This document shows, piece by piece, positions 7,870 to 17,343 of a DNA stretch of 64,000 nucleotides (position 1 is the stretch's first letter; each line of letters opens with the position of its first letter). The stretch lies in NCBI GenBank assembly GCA_024743315.1, contig JANSWU010000002.1, forward strand, positions 1 to 64,000. The letters are read 5' to 3'. The position numbers and the translations under genes were made by a program. Source of the stretch: Hyphomonadaceae bacterium (GTDB lineage: Bacteria > Pseudomonadota > Alphaproteobacteria > Caulobacterales > Hyphomonadaceae). The notes beneath the pieces are model-generated. The model was not told the origin of the DNA, made no database searches, and saw nothing but the letters and a program-made list of their open reading frames with translations.

Positions 7870-8912
7870 TGGCGCTTCCAGCTCAACGTTCTGGCGTGCT
7901 CGCCCGTAAACTGGGCATGACACGCGTATTTAGCGAAGCCGGCCGCCACGTGCCGGTCACCGTGCTGGCGCTTGATGGCTGTCAGGTTGTCGGTCTGCGT
8001 ACTGAGGAAGAGCGCGACGTGACCACCAAAAAAGGCGGTCAGGTCAAGCGCACGGATGGCTACACCGCTGTGGTCATGGGCGCAGGCGAGAAGAAAGCCA
8101 AGCGCACCGCCAAGGCGCAACGCGAGCAATTCGCGAAAGCCGGTGTCGCCCCGAAAGCAAAAGTCGCAGAGTTCCGGGTCAAATCCGACATCGCTCTGCC
8201 AGAGGTCGGCGCTGAGGTTCAGGCCGATCATTTTGTACCAGGTCAAAAAGTTGACGTTGCAGGCGTCTCCATCGGTAAAGGGTTTGCCGGGGCGATGAAG
8301 CGCTGGAACTTTGGTGGTCTGCGCGCTTCGCACGGTGTGTCTATCTCGCACCGTTCGCATGGTTCGACCGGACAGTGCCAGGACCCGGGCCGGGTTTTTA
8401 AGGGTAAGAAAATGGCCGGACACTATGGCGTTGATCGCGTCACGGTTCAGAACCTCGAAGTGGTCCGCACCGATGTTGAGCGCGGTCTCGTGCTCGTCAA
8501 AGGGGCGATCCCAGGCGCCGAAGGCTCTTATGTTGAGATCCGTGATGCGGTGAAGAAAGCGCTGCACGCTGACGCACCTGCCGAGGGCTCGTTCAAAGCG
8601 CCCGCCAAAGGTGATGCACCAGCTGCTGACGTGAAGATTGAAGGCACCGCAGCCGACAATATCGTTCTGGTCGACGGCATTGGCCCAAAAACCGAAGAGA
8701 ACCTGAAAGAAAAGGGTCTCGGAACGTTGTCCGCTTTTGTCGCTATGGCAGACGATGAGCGCACCGCACTGCTCGAAGAGCTTGGCGTTGCCGAAGATGC
8801 TGCAAACGAAGATTGGGTTGGTCAGGCCAAAGACATTCTCGCCGGCGGTCAGCCGCGCGCGAAGACGGACCAGGACCTCCTGAAGAAACTGCTGAAAGAG
8901 GGTGCTGAATAA
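7869..8912 (+). CDS. rplC: 50S ribosomal protein L3 with a C-terminal helix-hairpin-helix extension
   Basis: 347 residues, compared with about 210 in E. coli. Residues 8-233 are the ordinary L3 core ([37 protein letters not shown], the [15 protein letters not shown] segment), which organises 23S rRNA near the peptidyl transferase centre. A Pro/Ala/Lys linker follows. Residues about 264-310 carry [19 protein letters not shown], a helix-hairpin-helix type nucleic-acid or protein contact motif, then a charged tail. No frameshift is seen and the stop overlaps the rplD start in TAATG, so the extension is part of the gene. Its function is unknown. Confidence 0.95.
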   Translation: MALPAQRSGVLARKLGMTRVFSEAGRHVPVTVLALDGCQVVGLRTEEERDVTTKKGGQVKRTDGYTAVVMGAGEKKAKRTAKAQREQFAKAGVAPKAKVAEFRVKSDIALPEVGAEVQADHFVPGQKVDVAGVSIGKGFAGAMKRWNFGGLRASHGVSISHRSHGSTGQCQDPGRVFKGKKMAGHYGVDRVTVQNLEVVRTDVERGLVLVKGAIPGAEGSYVEIRDAVKKALHADAPAEGSFKAPAKGDAPAADVKIEGTAADNIVLVDGIGPKTEENLKEKGLGTLSAFVAMADDERTALLEELGVAEDAANEDWVGQAKDILAGGQPRAKTDQDLLKKLLKEGAE

Positions 8913-9553
8913 TGGAACTCTCCGTCAAAACTCTTGAAGGCAAGGCCGCTGGCAAAGCCACTGTTGATGATGCTGTGTTCGGGATCGAAGAGATCCGGGG
9001 CGACGTCATTCAGCGCATGGTTCGTTACCAGCTCGCCAAGCGCCAGGCTGGGACGCACAAGACCCAGGAGCGCGGCGACGTCTCTGTCACCACTAAGAAG
9101 TACATTCGCCAGAAGGGCTCCGGCGGCGCACGTCACGGCTCTAAGAATGCGAACATCTTTGTTGGCGGTGCGGTGGCCCACGGACCGCGCGTCCGCAGCC
9201 ATGCCCACGCATTGCCGAAGAAAGTCCGCAAAATGGCGCTCGCCCACGCGCTGTCGTCCAAGGTCAAGGATGATGCCATCCTGGTCCTCGACAAGGCAGA
9301 GCTGAAAGACGCCAAGACCAAGGATCTGTCAGCAAAGCTGGCCAAGCTCGGCCTGTCTAACGCACTGATCATTGGCGGTGCGACTGTGGACGAAAATTTC
9401 GCCAAAGCGGCGCGCAACATTCCAAACGTGGATGTCCTGCCTGCTGCTGGTCTCAACGTTTATGATGTGCTGCGTCGCAAGACCCTGGTCCTGACCAAGG
9501 ATGCGCTCGAGAGCATTGATGCACGCTTCAATGGCGTGAAAGAGGAGGCTTAA
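8912..9553 (+). CDS. rplD: 50S ribosomal protein L4
   Basis: 213 residues with the L4 loop signature (KKYIRQKGSGGARHGSKNANIFVGGAVAHGPR), which extends into the exit tunnel. The start ATG overlaps the L3 stop. In E. coli L4 represses the S10 operon through its leader; nothing in the leader here shows whether that applies. Confidence 0.97.
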   Translation: MELSVKTLEGKAAGKATVDDAVFGIEEIRGDVIQRMVRYQLAKRQAGTHKTQERGDVSVTTKKYIRQKGSGGARHGSKNANIFVGGAVAHGPRVRSHAHALPKKVRKMALAHALSSKVKDDAILVLDKAELKDAKTKDLSAKLAKLGLSNALIIGGATVDENFAKAARNIPNVDVLPAAGLNVYDVLRRKTLVLTKDALESIDARFNGVKEEA

Positions 9554-9556
9554 TCC

Positions 9557-9856
9557 ATGGCTGACATCAAGCCTCATAATTATGACATGCTTCTGTCTCC
9601 GATCATCACGGAGAAGTCGACGCTGGTTGCTGAAGAGAACAAGATCATCTTTCGAGTTCCGCTGACTGCGACCAAGCCAGACATCAAAGAAGCCGTCGAA
9701 AACCTGTTCAAAGTCGACGTCACCAAGGTCAACACGATCCTGGTGAAAGGCAAGACCAAGCGTTTCCGCGGAAAGCCTGGCCGTCGCTCTGACTTCAAAA
9801 AGGCGATCGTGACCCTCAAGGACGGCCAGTCCGTTGATATCACGACGGGCCTCTAG
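9557..9856 (+). CDS. rplW: 50S ribosomal protein L23
   Basis: 99 residues with the family core [21 protein letters not shown] and [27 protein letters not shown]23 lies at the tunnel exit and docks signal recognition particle and trigger factor. It begins three bases after rplD, within the operon. Confidence 0.96.
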   Translation: MADIKPHNYDMLLSPIITEKSTLVAEENKIIFRVPLTATKPDIKEAVENLFKVDVTKVNTILVKGKTKRFRGKPGRRSDFKKAIVTLKDGQSVDITTGL

Positions 9857-9865
9857 GAGACTGAC

Positions 9866-10696
9866 ATGGCATTGAAGACATATAAACCTACCTCGCCAGG
9901 TCGTCGTCAGCTGGTCCTCGTGGACCGCTCAGAGCTGCACAAAGGCCGCCCGGTAAAAATGCTCACCGAGGGTCTGACCAAGACCGGCGGTCGCAACAAT
10001 AAGGGGCGCATGACCGCCCGCCACAAAGGCGGCGCCGCCAAGCGTCTGTACCGGAAGATCGACTTCAAGCGGAACAAGTGGGACGTGCCGGCAACGGTTG
10101 AGCGTCTTGAGTATGATCCGAACCGCACCGCGTTTATCGCGCTGATCAAGTATGAAGATGGCGAGCTGTCTTACATTCTTGCACCGCAGCGTCTGGCGGT
10201 TGGTGACACGGTGATCTCTTCGAAGACCGCTGACATCAAGCCAGGCAACGTGCTGCCGCTGAAGAATATCCCCGTCGGGACGATCATCCACAATATTGAG
10301 ATGAAGCCACTCAAGGGCGCGCAAATGGTGCGCTCTGCAGGTTGCTACGCTCAACTGGTTGGCCGCGACTCTGGTTACGCCCAGATCAAGCTCACCTCTG
10401 GCGAGCTGCGCATGGTGCCAGATCAGTGCGTCGCCACCATCGGTGCGGTGTCGAACCCTGACAATATGAACCAGGTCATGGGGAAAGCCGGTCGTAACCG
10501 CCACAAGGGCAAGCGTCCGCACGTTCGCGGCGTGGTTATGAACCCGGTCGATCACCCGCATGGTGGTGGTGAAGGTAAGTCCTCCGGTGGACGTCACCCA
10601 GTGACGCCTGGGGGTAAGAAAACACGCGGGCCAAAAACCCGCCGGAAACAGGCTTCGGATCGTTTGATCATCCGTCGCCGTAACGCGAAACGCTAA
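9866..10696 (+). CDS. rplB: 50S ribosomal protein L2
   Basis: 276 residues of ordinary length. Diagnostic segments are [11 protein letters not shown] at the start, [22 protein letters not shown], and the C-terminal [26 protein letters not shown], which contains the conserved His of the PHGGG loop near the peptidyl transferase centre. An AGGAG-like site precedes the ATG. Confidence 0.98.
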   Translation: MALKTYKPTSPGRRQLVLVDRSELHKGRPVKMLTEGLTKTGGRNNKGRMTARHKGGAAKRLYRKIDFKRNKWDVPATVERLEYDPNRTAFIALIKYEDGELSYILAPQRLAVGDTVISSKTADIKPGNVLPLKNIPVGTIIHNIEMKPLKGAQMVRSAGCYAQLVGRDSGYAQIKLTSGELRMVPDQCVATIGAVSNPDNMNQVMGKAGRNRHKGKRPHVRGVVMNPVDHPHGGGEGKSSGGRHPVTPGGKKTRGPKTRRKQASDRLIIRRRNAKR

Positions 10697-10709
10697 GGAG
10701 ACGTAGAGA

Positions 10710-10988
10710 ATGCCACGTTCCGTCTGGAAAGGCCCGTTTGTCGACGGCTACCTCCTGAAGAAGGCCGAGAAGGCGCATGCGTCTGAACGTCGTGAGGTCA
10801 TCAAGACCTGGTCACGCCGCTCGACCATCCTGCCGCAATTCGTTGGCCTGAACTTTCAGGTCCACAATGGCAACAAGTTTGTCCCCGTCCTCGTCACCGA
10901 GGAAATGGTCGGCCACAAGCTTGGTGAGTTTGCTCCAACCCGTACCTATTACGGTCACGGCGCGGACAAGAAAGCGAAGCGGAGATAA
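10710..10988 (+). CDS. rpsS: 30S ribosomal protein S19
   Basis: 92 residues: [21 protein letters not shown] at the N-terminus and [41 protein letters not shown] at the C-terminus. It contacts the A-site finger in the head of the small subunit. AAGGAG precedes the start. Confidence 0.97.
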   Translation: MPRSVWKGPFVDGYLLKKAEKAHASERREVIKTWSRRSTILPQFVGLNFQVHNGNKFVPVLVTEEMVGHKLGEFAPTRTYYGHGADKKAKRR

Positions 10989-10990
10989 TC

Positions 10991-11380
10991 ATGGGTCAAG
11001 CCAAGAATCCTCCAAAGCAGGCGTCTAACGAAGCGCGCGCCGTTCTGCGCATGTATCGTTCCAGCCCGCAAAAGCTGAACCTGTTGGCACAGCAGATCCG
11101 CGGCCTGCCGGTGCAGAAGGCGATCGATGAGATGCAATTCTCTCGCAAGCGTGCTGCTGCCGATGTTCGCAAGCTTTTGAAGAGCGCCGTCGCCAACGCT
11201 GAAAACAATCACGACCTGGACATTGATAGCCTGGTCGTTGCTGAAGCCCACGTCGGCAAGAACCTCGTCATGAAGCGCATCCGCGCCCGTGCACGTGGCC
11301 GCGCCGCGCGGATCATGAAGCCTTTCTCGCAGCTGACCATCGTCCTGCGTGACACGTCTCAAGAAGCGGAGGCCGCATAA
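10991..11380 (+). CDS. rplV: 50S ribosomal protein L22
   Basis: 129 residues, slightly longer than E. coli L22 (110), as is common in alphaproteobacteria. [18 protein letters not shown] and the tunnel hairpin region [25 protein letters not shown] are diagnostic. The last base of the stop is shared with the rpsC start (TAATG). Confidence 0.97.
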   Translation: MGQAKNPPKQASNEARAVLRMYRSSPQKLNLLAQQIRGLPVQKAIDEMQFSRKRAAADVRKLLKSAVANAENNHDLDIDSLVVAEAHVGKNLVMKRIRARARGRAARIMKPFSQLTIVLRDTSQEAEAA

Positions 11381-12111
11381 TGGGTCAGAAAGTAAATCCA
11401 ATCGGCCTGCGTCTCGGGATCAACCGGACCTCTGACAGCCGCTGGTATGCTGATAGCGCGGATTTCGGGCGTCTTCTTCACGAAGACCTCGCCATCCAGA
11501 AGCATATCAAGAAGCGTCTCGGTCAGGCCGGCATTTCCCGGATCGTGATCGAGCGTCCACACAAGAAATGCCTCGTCACCATTCACACCGCGCGGCCAGG
11601 TCTGGTCATCGGTAAGAAAGGTGCGGACATTGAGAACCTGCGTCGTCAGCTGTCGAAAATGACCGAAGACGAAGTGCGTGTGAACCTGGTCGAGATCCGC
11701 AAGCCTGAGCTTGATGCAACCCTGGTTGCTGAAGACATTGCCCGTCAGTTGGAGCGTCGGGGCTCTTTCCGCCGCGCCATGAAGCGTTCGATCCAGAACA
11801 CGATGCGTCTCGGCGCTGAAGGTGTGAAGATCATGGTCTCTGGCCGTCTTGGCGGCGCTGAGATCGCGCGGACTGAGCAGTATTCTGAGGGATCTGTGCC
11901 GCTGCACACGCTGCGCGCTGATATCGATTATGGCACAGCCGAAGCGCTGACCACTTACGGCATCATCGGTATCAAGATCTGGATCTATAAGGGCGAGATC
12001 ATGGAGCATGACCCAATGGCGCGTGATCGTCGTGCCGAGACTTCTGGTGAGTCACGTGCGCGCTCTGGTAATCAGCGTGGTCCGGCTTCGGGCCCACAGG
12101 CAGGAGCATAA
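11380..12111 (+). CDS. rpsC: 30S ribosomal protein S3
   Basis: 243 residues beginning [22 protein letters not shown]. The KH domain [18 protein letters not shown] is clear, followed by the S3 C-terminal domain ([38 protein letters not shown]). It forms part of the mRNA entry helicase. The start overlaps the L22 stop. Confidence 0.98.
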   Translation: MGQKVNPIGLRLGINRTSDSRWYADSADFGRLLHEDLAIQKHIKKRLGQAGISRIVIERPHKKCLVTIHTARPGLVIGKKGADIENLRRQLSKMTEDEVRVNLVEIRKPELDATLVAEDIARQLERRGSFRRAMKRSIQNTMRLGAEGVKIMVSGRLGGAEIARTEQYSEGSVPLHTLRADIDYGTAEALTTYGIIGIKIWIYKGEIMEHDPMARDRRAETSGESRARSGNQRGPASGPQAGA

Positions 12112-12114
12112 GAG

Positions 12115-12531
12115 ATGCGTCAGCCGAAACGTACAAAATACCGCAAGGCGTTCAAAGGCCGGATCAAGGGCACCGCAAAAGGTGGCTACTCGATCGCTTT
12201 TGGTTCGTTTGGCCTGAAAGCGCTCGAGCCTGAGCGTGTCACGGCCCGCCAAATTGAGGCGACTCGCCGGGCTGTCACCCGCGAGATGAAGCGTCAGGGC
12301 AAGGTCTGGATCCGTGTCTTCCCGGACACCCCGGTCACGGCCAAGCCGATTGAAGTTCGGATGGGTAAAGGTAAGGGCTCTGTCGACCGTTGGGTCGCCC
12401 GCGTTCAGCCTGGTCGCATCCTGTTTGAAATTGACGGTGTTCCGGATGAGGTCGCGCTCGAAGCGCTCCGCCTCGGCGCAGCCAAGCTGCCAATCCGCAC
12501 GAAGATCGTCCGCCGGATTGAAGGAATTTAA
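12115..12531 (+). CDS. rplP: 50S ribosomal protein L16
   Basis: 138 residues. [22 protein letters not shown] and the C-terminal [27 protein letters not shown] with KLPIRTKIV are diagnostic. L16 supports tRNA accommodation at the A and P sites. Confidence 0.97.
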   Translation: MRQPKRTKYRKAFKGRIKGTAKGGYSIAFGSFGLKALEPERVTARQIEATRRAVTREMKRQGKVWIRVFPDTPVTAKPIEVRMGKGKGSVDRWVARVQPGRILFEIDGVPDEVALEALRLGAAKLPIRTKIVRRIEGI

Positions 12532-12533
12532 GC

Positions 12534-12740
12534 ATGGCTAAAGCTTCTGATTTCCGTTCGAAGAGCCCGGATCAGCTGAAGGAAGAGCTCCTGCAGTTGA
12601 AGAAGGAACAGTTTAACCTCCGCTTCCAGCAGGCCACTGGCCAGCTGGAGAAGACCGCCCGCATCAAGGTCGTCCGTCGCGATATCGCTCGCGTCCAGAC
12701 CCTGCTTCGCGAGCAGGCCCGCGCGGACGCTGAGGCGTAG
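12534..12740 (+). CDS. rpmC: 50S ribosomal protein L29
   Basis: 68 residues forming a two-helix protein: [26 protein letters not shown], then [19 protein letters not shown]29 sits beside L23 at the tunnel exit. It follows rplP by two bases. Confidence 0.95.
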   Translation: MAKASDFRSKSPDQLKEELLQLKKEQFNLRFQQATGQLEKTARIKVVRRDIARVQTLLREQARADAEA

Positions 12741-12749
12741 GAGTAAGAT

Positions 12750-12995
12750 ATGCCTAGACGTGTTATGGAAGGCGTTGTGGTCTCGACCAAGCAGGACAAG
12801 ACCGCCATCGTGCGCGTGGAGCGTCGTTTCCTCCACCCGCTTCTGAAGAAAACCGTGCGTCGCTCTAAGCGCTACCACGCCCATGACGAAGACAATGCAG
12901 CTGTTGAAGGTCAGACGATCACGATCCGTGAATGTCCGCCACGTTCAAAGCTGAAACGTTGGGAAGTCATCTCTTCTGAGGGAGGCGACGCATGA
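12750..12995 (+). CDS. rpsQ: 30S ribosomal protein S17
   Basis: 81 residues with the OB-fold sequence [39 protein letters not shown] and [14 protein letters not shown] primary 16S rRNA binder. Its stop overlaps the rplN start in an ATGA. Confidence 0.97.
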   Translation: MPRRVMEGVVVSTKQDKTAIVRVERRFLHPLLKKTVRRSKRYHAHDEDNAAVEGQTITIRECPPRSKLKRWEVISSEGGDA

Positions 12996-13360
12996 TCCAG
13001 ATGCAGTCCAACCTACGGGTCGCGGACAATTCTGGTGCCCGCCGTGTTCAGTGCATCAAAGTGCTGGGCGGTGCCGGACGTCGTTACGCTTCTGTGGGTG
13101 ATGTCATTGTGGTTTCGGTCAAGGAAGCGATTCCGACCGGCCGCGTTAAGAAGGGCGATGTGCGTCGTGCCGTCGTCGTTCGTGTCGCCAAGGACATTAA
13201 CCGCCCAGACGGGTCGACCATCCGGTTCGACACCAATGCGGCTGTCCTGATCAACAATAACAATGAGCCGATCGGCACCCGGATTTTTGGCCCTGTTCCT
13301 CGCGAATTGCGCGCCAAGAACCACATGAAGATCGTCTCGCTGGCGCCGGAGGTGCTGTAG
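12992..13360 (+). CDS. rplN: 50S ribosomal protein L14
   Basis: 122 residues: [27 protein letters not shown] and the C-terminal [28 protein letters not shown] are the standard L14 signature. It forms part of an intersubunit bridge. Confidence 0.98.
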   Translation: MIQMQSNLRVADNSGARRVQCIKVLGGAGRRYASVGDVIVVSVKEAIPTGRVKKGDVRRAVVVRVAKDINRPDGSTIRFDTNAAVLINNNNEPIGTRIFGPVPRELRAKNHMKIVSLAPEVL

Positions 13361-13362
13361 CC

Positions 13363-13683
13363 ATGGCTGCGAAAGTGAAAAAAGGTGACCGCGTTATCGT
13401 TCTCACTGGCCGTAACAAAGGCGCAGAGGGCGAAGTGTTGAAAGTCATCCCGGCTGAGGGCCGTGTCGTGGTCCGCGGCGTGAATGTTGTGAAACGTCAC
13501 GTCAAGCCAAGCCAGGCCAATCCTCAAGGCGGCATCAACACATTTGAAGCGCCAATCGACGCGTCAAATGTTGCGATGATCGATCCGCGTGACGGCAAGC
13601 CGACACGGGTTGGGTTCAAGATTGATGAGCATGGTCGGAAGTTCCGCTATGCCAAGCGTTCAGGAGAGGCTCTAGATGTCTAA
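13363..13683 (+). CDS. rplX: 50S ribosomal protein L24
   Basis: 106 residues with a KOW motif ([25 protein letters not shown]) and [18 protein letters not shown]. An assembly initiator of the large subunit. The last eight bases overlap rplE. Confidence 0.97.
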   Translation: MAAKVKKGDRVIVLTGRNKGAEGEVLKVIPAEGRVVVRGVNVVKRHVKPSQANPQGGINTFEAPIDASNVAMIDPRDGKPTRVGFKIDEHGRKFRYAKRSGEALDV

Positions 13684-14230
13684 AGACTACACTCCTCGCC
13701 TCAAGAAGAAGTATGACGAGCAGATTCGTGGCAAGCTCAAGGAAGAGTTTGGCTATACGAATGACATGCAGATCCCCAAGATCGACAAGGTCGTGATCAA
13801 TATGGGTGTCGGCGAAGCTGTCGCTGATTCCAAGAAGATCAAAACGGCGCTTGCCGAGATGGAAAAGATCGCTGGCCAAAAGCCTGTCGCAACCAAGGCC
13901 CGCAAGTCGATCGCTGGCTTCAAGCTGCGCGAAGACATGCTGATTGGCTGTAAGGTCACCCTGCGCCGGGATCGGATGTACGAATTCCTGGATCGTCTGA
14001 CCAATATTGCTCTGCCCCGCGTGAAAGACTTCCGTGGTCTGAACGGCAAGAGCTTTGATGGTCGCGGCAATTTCGCCATGGGTCTCAAGGAACAACTCGT
14101 GTTCCCAGAGATCAATTATGACGATGTCGAAGACATTCGCGGTATGGACATCATTGTTTGTACCACCGCCAACACGAACGAAGAAGCCAAGAGCCTGCTC
14201 ACGCAGTGCGGCTTCCCGTTCCGGAACTAG
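13676..14230 (+). CDS. rplE: 50S ribosomal protein L5
   Basis: 184 residues. Diagnostic parts are [35 protein letters not shown] and [19 protein letters not shown]5 binds 5S rRNA in the central protuberance. Its ATG lies within the end of rplX, so it depends on coupled translation. Confidence 0.98.
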   Translation: MSKDYTPRLKKKYDEQIRGKLKEEFGYTNDMQIPKIDKVVINMGVGEAVADSKKIKTALAEMEKIAGQKPVATKARKSIAGFKLREDMLIGCKVTLRRDRMYEFLDRLTNIALPRVKDFRGLNGKSFDGRGNFAMGLKEQLVFPEINYDDVEDIRGMDIIVCTTANTNEEAKSLLTQCGFPFRN

Positions 14231-14248
14231 CACTAAGGGAAGACTGTA

Positions 14249-14554
14249 ATGGCTAAGAAGAGTGCTGTTGAACGGAATGATAAGCGCAAGCGCCTGGTCG
14301 AGAAATACGCGGCCAAGCGGGAAGAGCTTAAAGCGATCGCGATGAACGAAGATCTGCCTCTGGAAGAGCGTTTTAAAGCGCGTCTGAAACTGGCTGAGCT
14401 TCCACGCAACTCTGCCCCCAATCGGGTGCGCAATCGTTGCGAAGTATCCGGTCGTCCGCGCGGTTATTACCGCAAACTGAAAATGTCTCGGATTGCACTG
14501 CGTGAGCTTGGCTCGCTCGGCAAGATCCCAGGCCTCGTCAAGTCTAGCTGGTAA
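14249..14554 (+). CDS. rpsN: 30S ribosomal protein S14 (long, zinc-free form)
   Basis: 101 residues, the long form without the CxxC zinc knuckle of the short type. [30 protein letters not shown] and the closing GLVKSSW are diagnostic. Confidence 0.97.
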   Translation: MAKKSAVERNDKRKRLVEKYAAKREELKAIAMNEDLPLEERFKARLKLAELPRNSAPNRVRNRCEVSGRPRGYYRKLKMSRIALRELGSLGKIPGLVKSSW

Positions 14555-14565
14555 GGAGGGATATT

Positions 14566-14961
14566 ATGGCGATTTCTGATCCCCTCGGTGATATGCTGAC
14601 CCGTATCCGTAATGCGCAAATGCGCGGCATGGACAAGGTCGTAACACCAGCCTCCAAGCTTCGTGCCCGTGTGCTCGAAGTGCTGCAAGGCGAGGGTTAC
14701 ATTCGTGGATATGCTGAGATCGAGAAAGACGGTCACAAGCATCTCGAGATTGAACTGAAATATTTCGACGGCACGCCGGTGATCTCTGAGATCCGTCGCG
14801 TCTCGAAGCCAGGGCGCCGTGTTTACTCTTCCAAGAGTGACATTCCTCTGGTTCGCAACGGGCTTGGGATTTCGATCCTGTCGACCTCGAAGGGCGTGAT
14901 GTCTGACAACACTGCGCGCAACGAGAATGTCGGCGGCGAGATTCTCTGCCGCGTCTTCTAA
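14566..14961 (+). CDS. rpsH: 30S ribosomal protein S8
   Basis: 131 residues: [17 protein letters not shown] at the start and [33 protein letters not shown] at the end. In E. coli S8 represses the spc operon at the rplE mRNA; that is family knowledge, not visible here. AAGGAGGG precedes the start. Confidence 0.98.
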   Translation: MAISDPLGDMLTRIRNAQMRGMDKVVTPASKLRARVLEVLQGEGYIRGYAEIEKDGHKHLEIELKYFDGTPVISEIRRVSKPGRRVYSSKSDIPLVRNGLGISILSTSKGVMSDNTARNENVGGEILCRVF

Positions 14962-14978
14962 GGGAAGGGTGAACTGAT

Positions 14979-15590
14979 ATGTCTCGTATTGGCAAACTTC
15001 CAATTTCTGTCCCGTCAGGCACGACGGTCACGATTGAAGGTCAGTTGCTGAAAGCAAAAGGCCCGAAAGGTGAGCTCTCTTTGGAGCTGCCGGAAGTGAT
15101 CTCGGCTGAGCTTGAGGGCGAAGAGCTGCGCATCAATCCGCGTGACGATCTGGTCAATGCTGCGAATGAAAAAATTCGCATCAATGACGAGAAAGGACGC
15201 AAAAAGATGACCTTCGCGCAAGCGCTGGATCCATCGGCACGGACGCTGTGGGGCACGACCCGCTCGAACGCTGCCAACCTGGTCCAGGGCGCGGCGGAAG
15301 GTTTCTCCAAGACACTTGAACTCGTTGGCGTTGGTTACCGGGCTCAAATGCAAGGCAAGGACCTCAAACTGGCCCTCGGCTTCTCGCATGACGTGATCTA
15401 CAAGGCCCCAGATGGCATTGAGATCAAATGTGCCAAGCCAACAGAGATCGAAATCACTGGCGCTGACAAGCAAGTGGTTGGTCAGGTCGCTGCTGAGATC
15501 CGCAATTATCGCCGCCCAGAGCCGTATAAAGGCAAGGGTGTCCGTTATCAGGGCGAATACGTCCGCCGTAAGGAAGGCAAGAAGAAGTAA
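14979..15590 (+). CDS. rplF: 50S ribosomal protein L6 with an internal insertion
   Basis: 203 residues, against about 177 in most bacteria. The normal parts are [43 protein letters not shown] and [21 protein letters not shown]. Between INPRDD (residue 57) and [10 protein letters not shown] (about residue 87) lies a charged segment ([18 protein letters not shown] and following) that is only a few residues long in common L6 proteins. The frame is uninterrupted. The insertion would lie in the N-terminal of the two L6 repeats. Confidence 0.96.
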   Translation: MSRIGKLPISVPSGTTVTIEGQLLKAKGPKGELSLELPEVISAELEGEELRINPRDDLVNAANEKIRINDEKGRKKMTFAQALDPSARTLWGTTRSNAANLVQGAAEGFSKTLELVGVGYRAQMQGKDLKLALGFSHDVIYKAPDGIEIKCAKPTEIEITGADKQVVGQVAAEIRNYRRPEPYKGKGVRYQGEYVRRKEGKKK

Positions 15591-15592
15591 TC

Positions 15593-15955
15593 ATGTTGTC
15601 CTCACGCGAAAAATTCCTGCGCCGTTCGCAACGCAACCGTGCCAAGCTTCGCAAGTCTGCTGAAGGTAAGGTTCGTCTGTCTGTTGCGCGGTCAGGCAAA
15701 AATATCTCTGCTCAGATCATCGATGACGAAAAAGGCATCACGATCGCTTCTGCTTCCACGCTGGAAGCCGACGTTCGCAAAGGCCTGAAATCAACGAGCA
15801 CGATCGAAGCAGCGACAAAAGTCGGCAAGGCTGTGGCCGAGCGGGCGAAGAAAGCCGGGATTGAAGACGTTGTCTTTGATCGTGGCGGGTATGTGTTCCA
15901 TGGCCGGGTGAAAGCCCTGGCAGACGCCGCCCGTGAGGGCGGTCTGAAGTTCTAG
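15593..15955 (+). CDS. rplR: 50S ribosomal protein L18
   Basis: 120 residues: [32 protein letters not shown] and [27 protein letters not shown]. It binds 5S rRNA with L5. It starts two bases after rplF. Confidence 0.97.
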   Translation: MLSSREKFLRRSQRNRAKLRKSAEGKVRLSVARSGKNISAQIIDDEKGITIASASTLEADVRKGLKSTSTIEAATKVGKAVAERAKKAGIEDVVFDRGGYVFHGRVKALADAAREGGLKF

Positions 15956-15965
15956 GAGAGTCACC

Positions 15966-16556
15966 ATGGCTGAAGAAAGAGGTAGAGGCCGCGGACGCCG
16001 CCGGGATCGCGACGAAGAGCAGCAAAGCGAATTCGTCGACAAACTGGTTGGCATCAACCGCGTCGCCAAAACCGTAAAAGGTGGTAAGAATTTTGGCTTC
16101 GCTGCGCTTGTCGTAGTGGGCGACCAGAAGGGCCGCGCAGGCTTCGGTAAGGGTAAAGCCCGCGAAGTGCCTGAGGCGATCCGCAAAGCCACTGAAGAAG
16201 CAAAGCGCAACATGGTTCGCGTGCCGCTTCGCGAAGGTCGCACCCTGCACCATGACGGCAAAGGCCGTTGGGGCGCTGGTAAAGTGGTCCTGCGCGCCGC
16301 GCCTCCCGGAACCGGCGTGATTGCGGGTGGTCCGATGCGTGCTGTTATGGAAGTGCTCGGCATCCAGGACGTTGTTGGCAAGTCGATCGGCTCGTCCAAC
16401 CCGTACAACATGGTGCGCGCAACCTTTAACGCCCTCGTCAACCAGGCGAGCCCGCGTTCAGTTGCGTCCAAGCGTGGTCTGAAAGTTCAGGACATTGTCG
16501 GTCGTCGTACCGATGGCGCGTCTGAGGCTGGCATGGCCGAAGCGGCCGACGCCTAA
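15966..16556 (+). CDS. rpsE: 30S ribosomal protein S5
   Basis: 196 residues. The double-stranded-RNA-binding N-domain is clear ([43 protein letters not shown]), as is the C-domain [39 protein letters not shown]. The N-terminal 20 residues are Arg/Glu-rich. S5 affects decoding fidelity at the mRNA entry channel. Confidence 0.98.
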   Translation: MAEERGRGRGRRRDRDEEQQSEFVDKLVGINRVAKTVKGGKNFGFAALVVVGDQKGRAGFGKGKAREVPEAIRKATEEAKRNMVRVPLREGRTLHHDGKGRWGAGKVVLRAAPPGTGVIAGGPMRAVMEVLGIQDVVGKSIGSSNPYNMVRATFNALVNQASPRSVASKRGLKVQDIVGRRTDGASEAGMAEAADA

Positions 16557-16575
16557 GAGAAAGAGGATCTGACCA

Positions 16576-16767
16576 ATGGCAAAAGCAAAAGCCACCGTCA
16601 CAGTGCGCCAGACCGGTAGCCCGATCCGTCGCGCGCCAGATCAGCGTCAAACACTGGTCGGCCTTGGTCTCAACAAGATCGGCCGCACCCGGACGCTGGA
16701 AGATACACCTGCCGTTCGCGGCATGATCAACAAGGTGTCTCACCTTGTCGAAGTCGTCGAGGGATAG
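16576..16767 (+). CDS. rpmD: 50S ribosomal protein L30
   Basis: 63 residues: [53 protein letters not shown] matches L30 across its whole length. It follows rpsE and precedes rplO by three bases, the usual spc order. Confidence 0.96.
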   Translation: MAKAKATVTVRQTGSPIRRAPDQRQTLVGLGLNKIGRTRTLEDTPAVRGMINKVSHLVEVVEG

Positions 16768-16770
16768 ACT

Positions 16771-17253
16771 ATGAAACTCAACGAACTCTCTCCTGCAGCA
16801 GGGTCGACGAAAAACCGCCACCGGATTGGTCGCGGCGTTGGCTCTGGCAAAGGCAAGACCGGTGGCCGTGGGGTCAAAGGTCAAAAGTCTCGTTCCGGTG
16901 TTGCCATTAATGGCTTCGAGGGCGGCCAGATGCCAATCTATATGCGTCTGCCAAAGCGCGGCTTCACGGCCCGCAACTCGAAGAACCATGCCTGGCTCAA
17001 CCTTGGCATCCTGTCCAAGGCAATCGAAGCCGGCAAGCTGGACACGAAAAAAGAGATCACGGAAGCCGACCTGGTGGCAACCGGTGTGGTGCGCCGCCTG
17101 AAAGACGGTGTGCGTCTTCTGGCCAAGGGCGATGCCCCTAAAAAGGTCAAGATCACCGTCACGGGTGCCTCAAAAGCAGCGGTCGAAGCGATCGAGAAGG
17201 CGGGCGGAAAGGTCACTTTGACCGGACCTGTCCCGACAGAAAAAGCAGACTAA
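16771..17253 (+). CDS. rplO: 50S ribosomal protein L15
   Basis: 160 residues with the glycine-rich N-terminus [41 protein letters not shown] and [15 protein letters not shown]. Last ribosomal gene before secY. Confidence 0.97.
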   Translation: MKLNELSPAAGSTKNRHRIGRGVGSGKGKTGGRGVKGQKSRSGVAINGFEGGQMPIYMRLPKRGFTARNSKNHAWLNLGILSKAIEAGKLDTKKEITEADLVATGVVRRLKDGVRLLAKGDAPKKVKITVTGASKAAVEAIEKAGGKVTLTGPVPTEKAD

Positions 17254-17293
17254 ACCCCTAGCTTTTTCCACTAAACGTCTTCACAAACACGCT

Positions 17294-17317
17294 TTCGCCG
17301 CCAATCTTGGCGGCGAA
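17294..17317 (+). other. Perfect 9-bp stem-loop in the secY leader
   Basis: TTCGCCGCC (17294-17302) and GGCGGCGAA (17309-17317) are exact reverse complements around the loop AATCTT, 26 bases before the secY start codon. No T-run follows, so it is not a typical terminator. It may set relative levels of ribosomal and translocon mRNA by RNA processing or translation control. Confidence 0.5.
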
Positions 17318-17343
17318 CGCATTTCCGGGAGAAGGAGTCCCCC

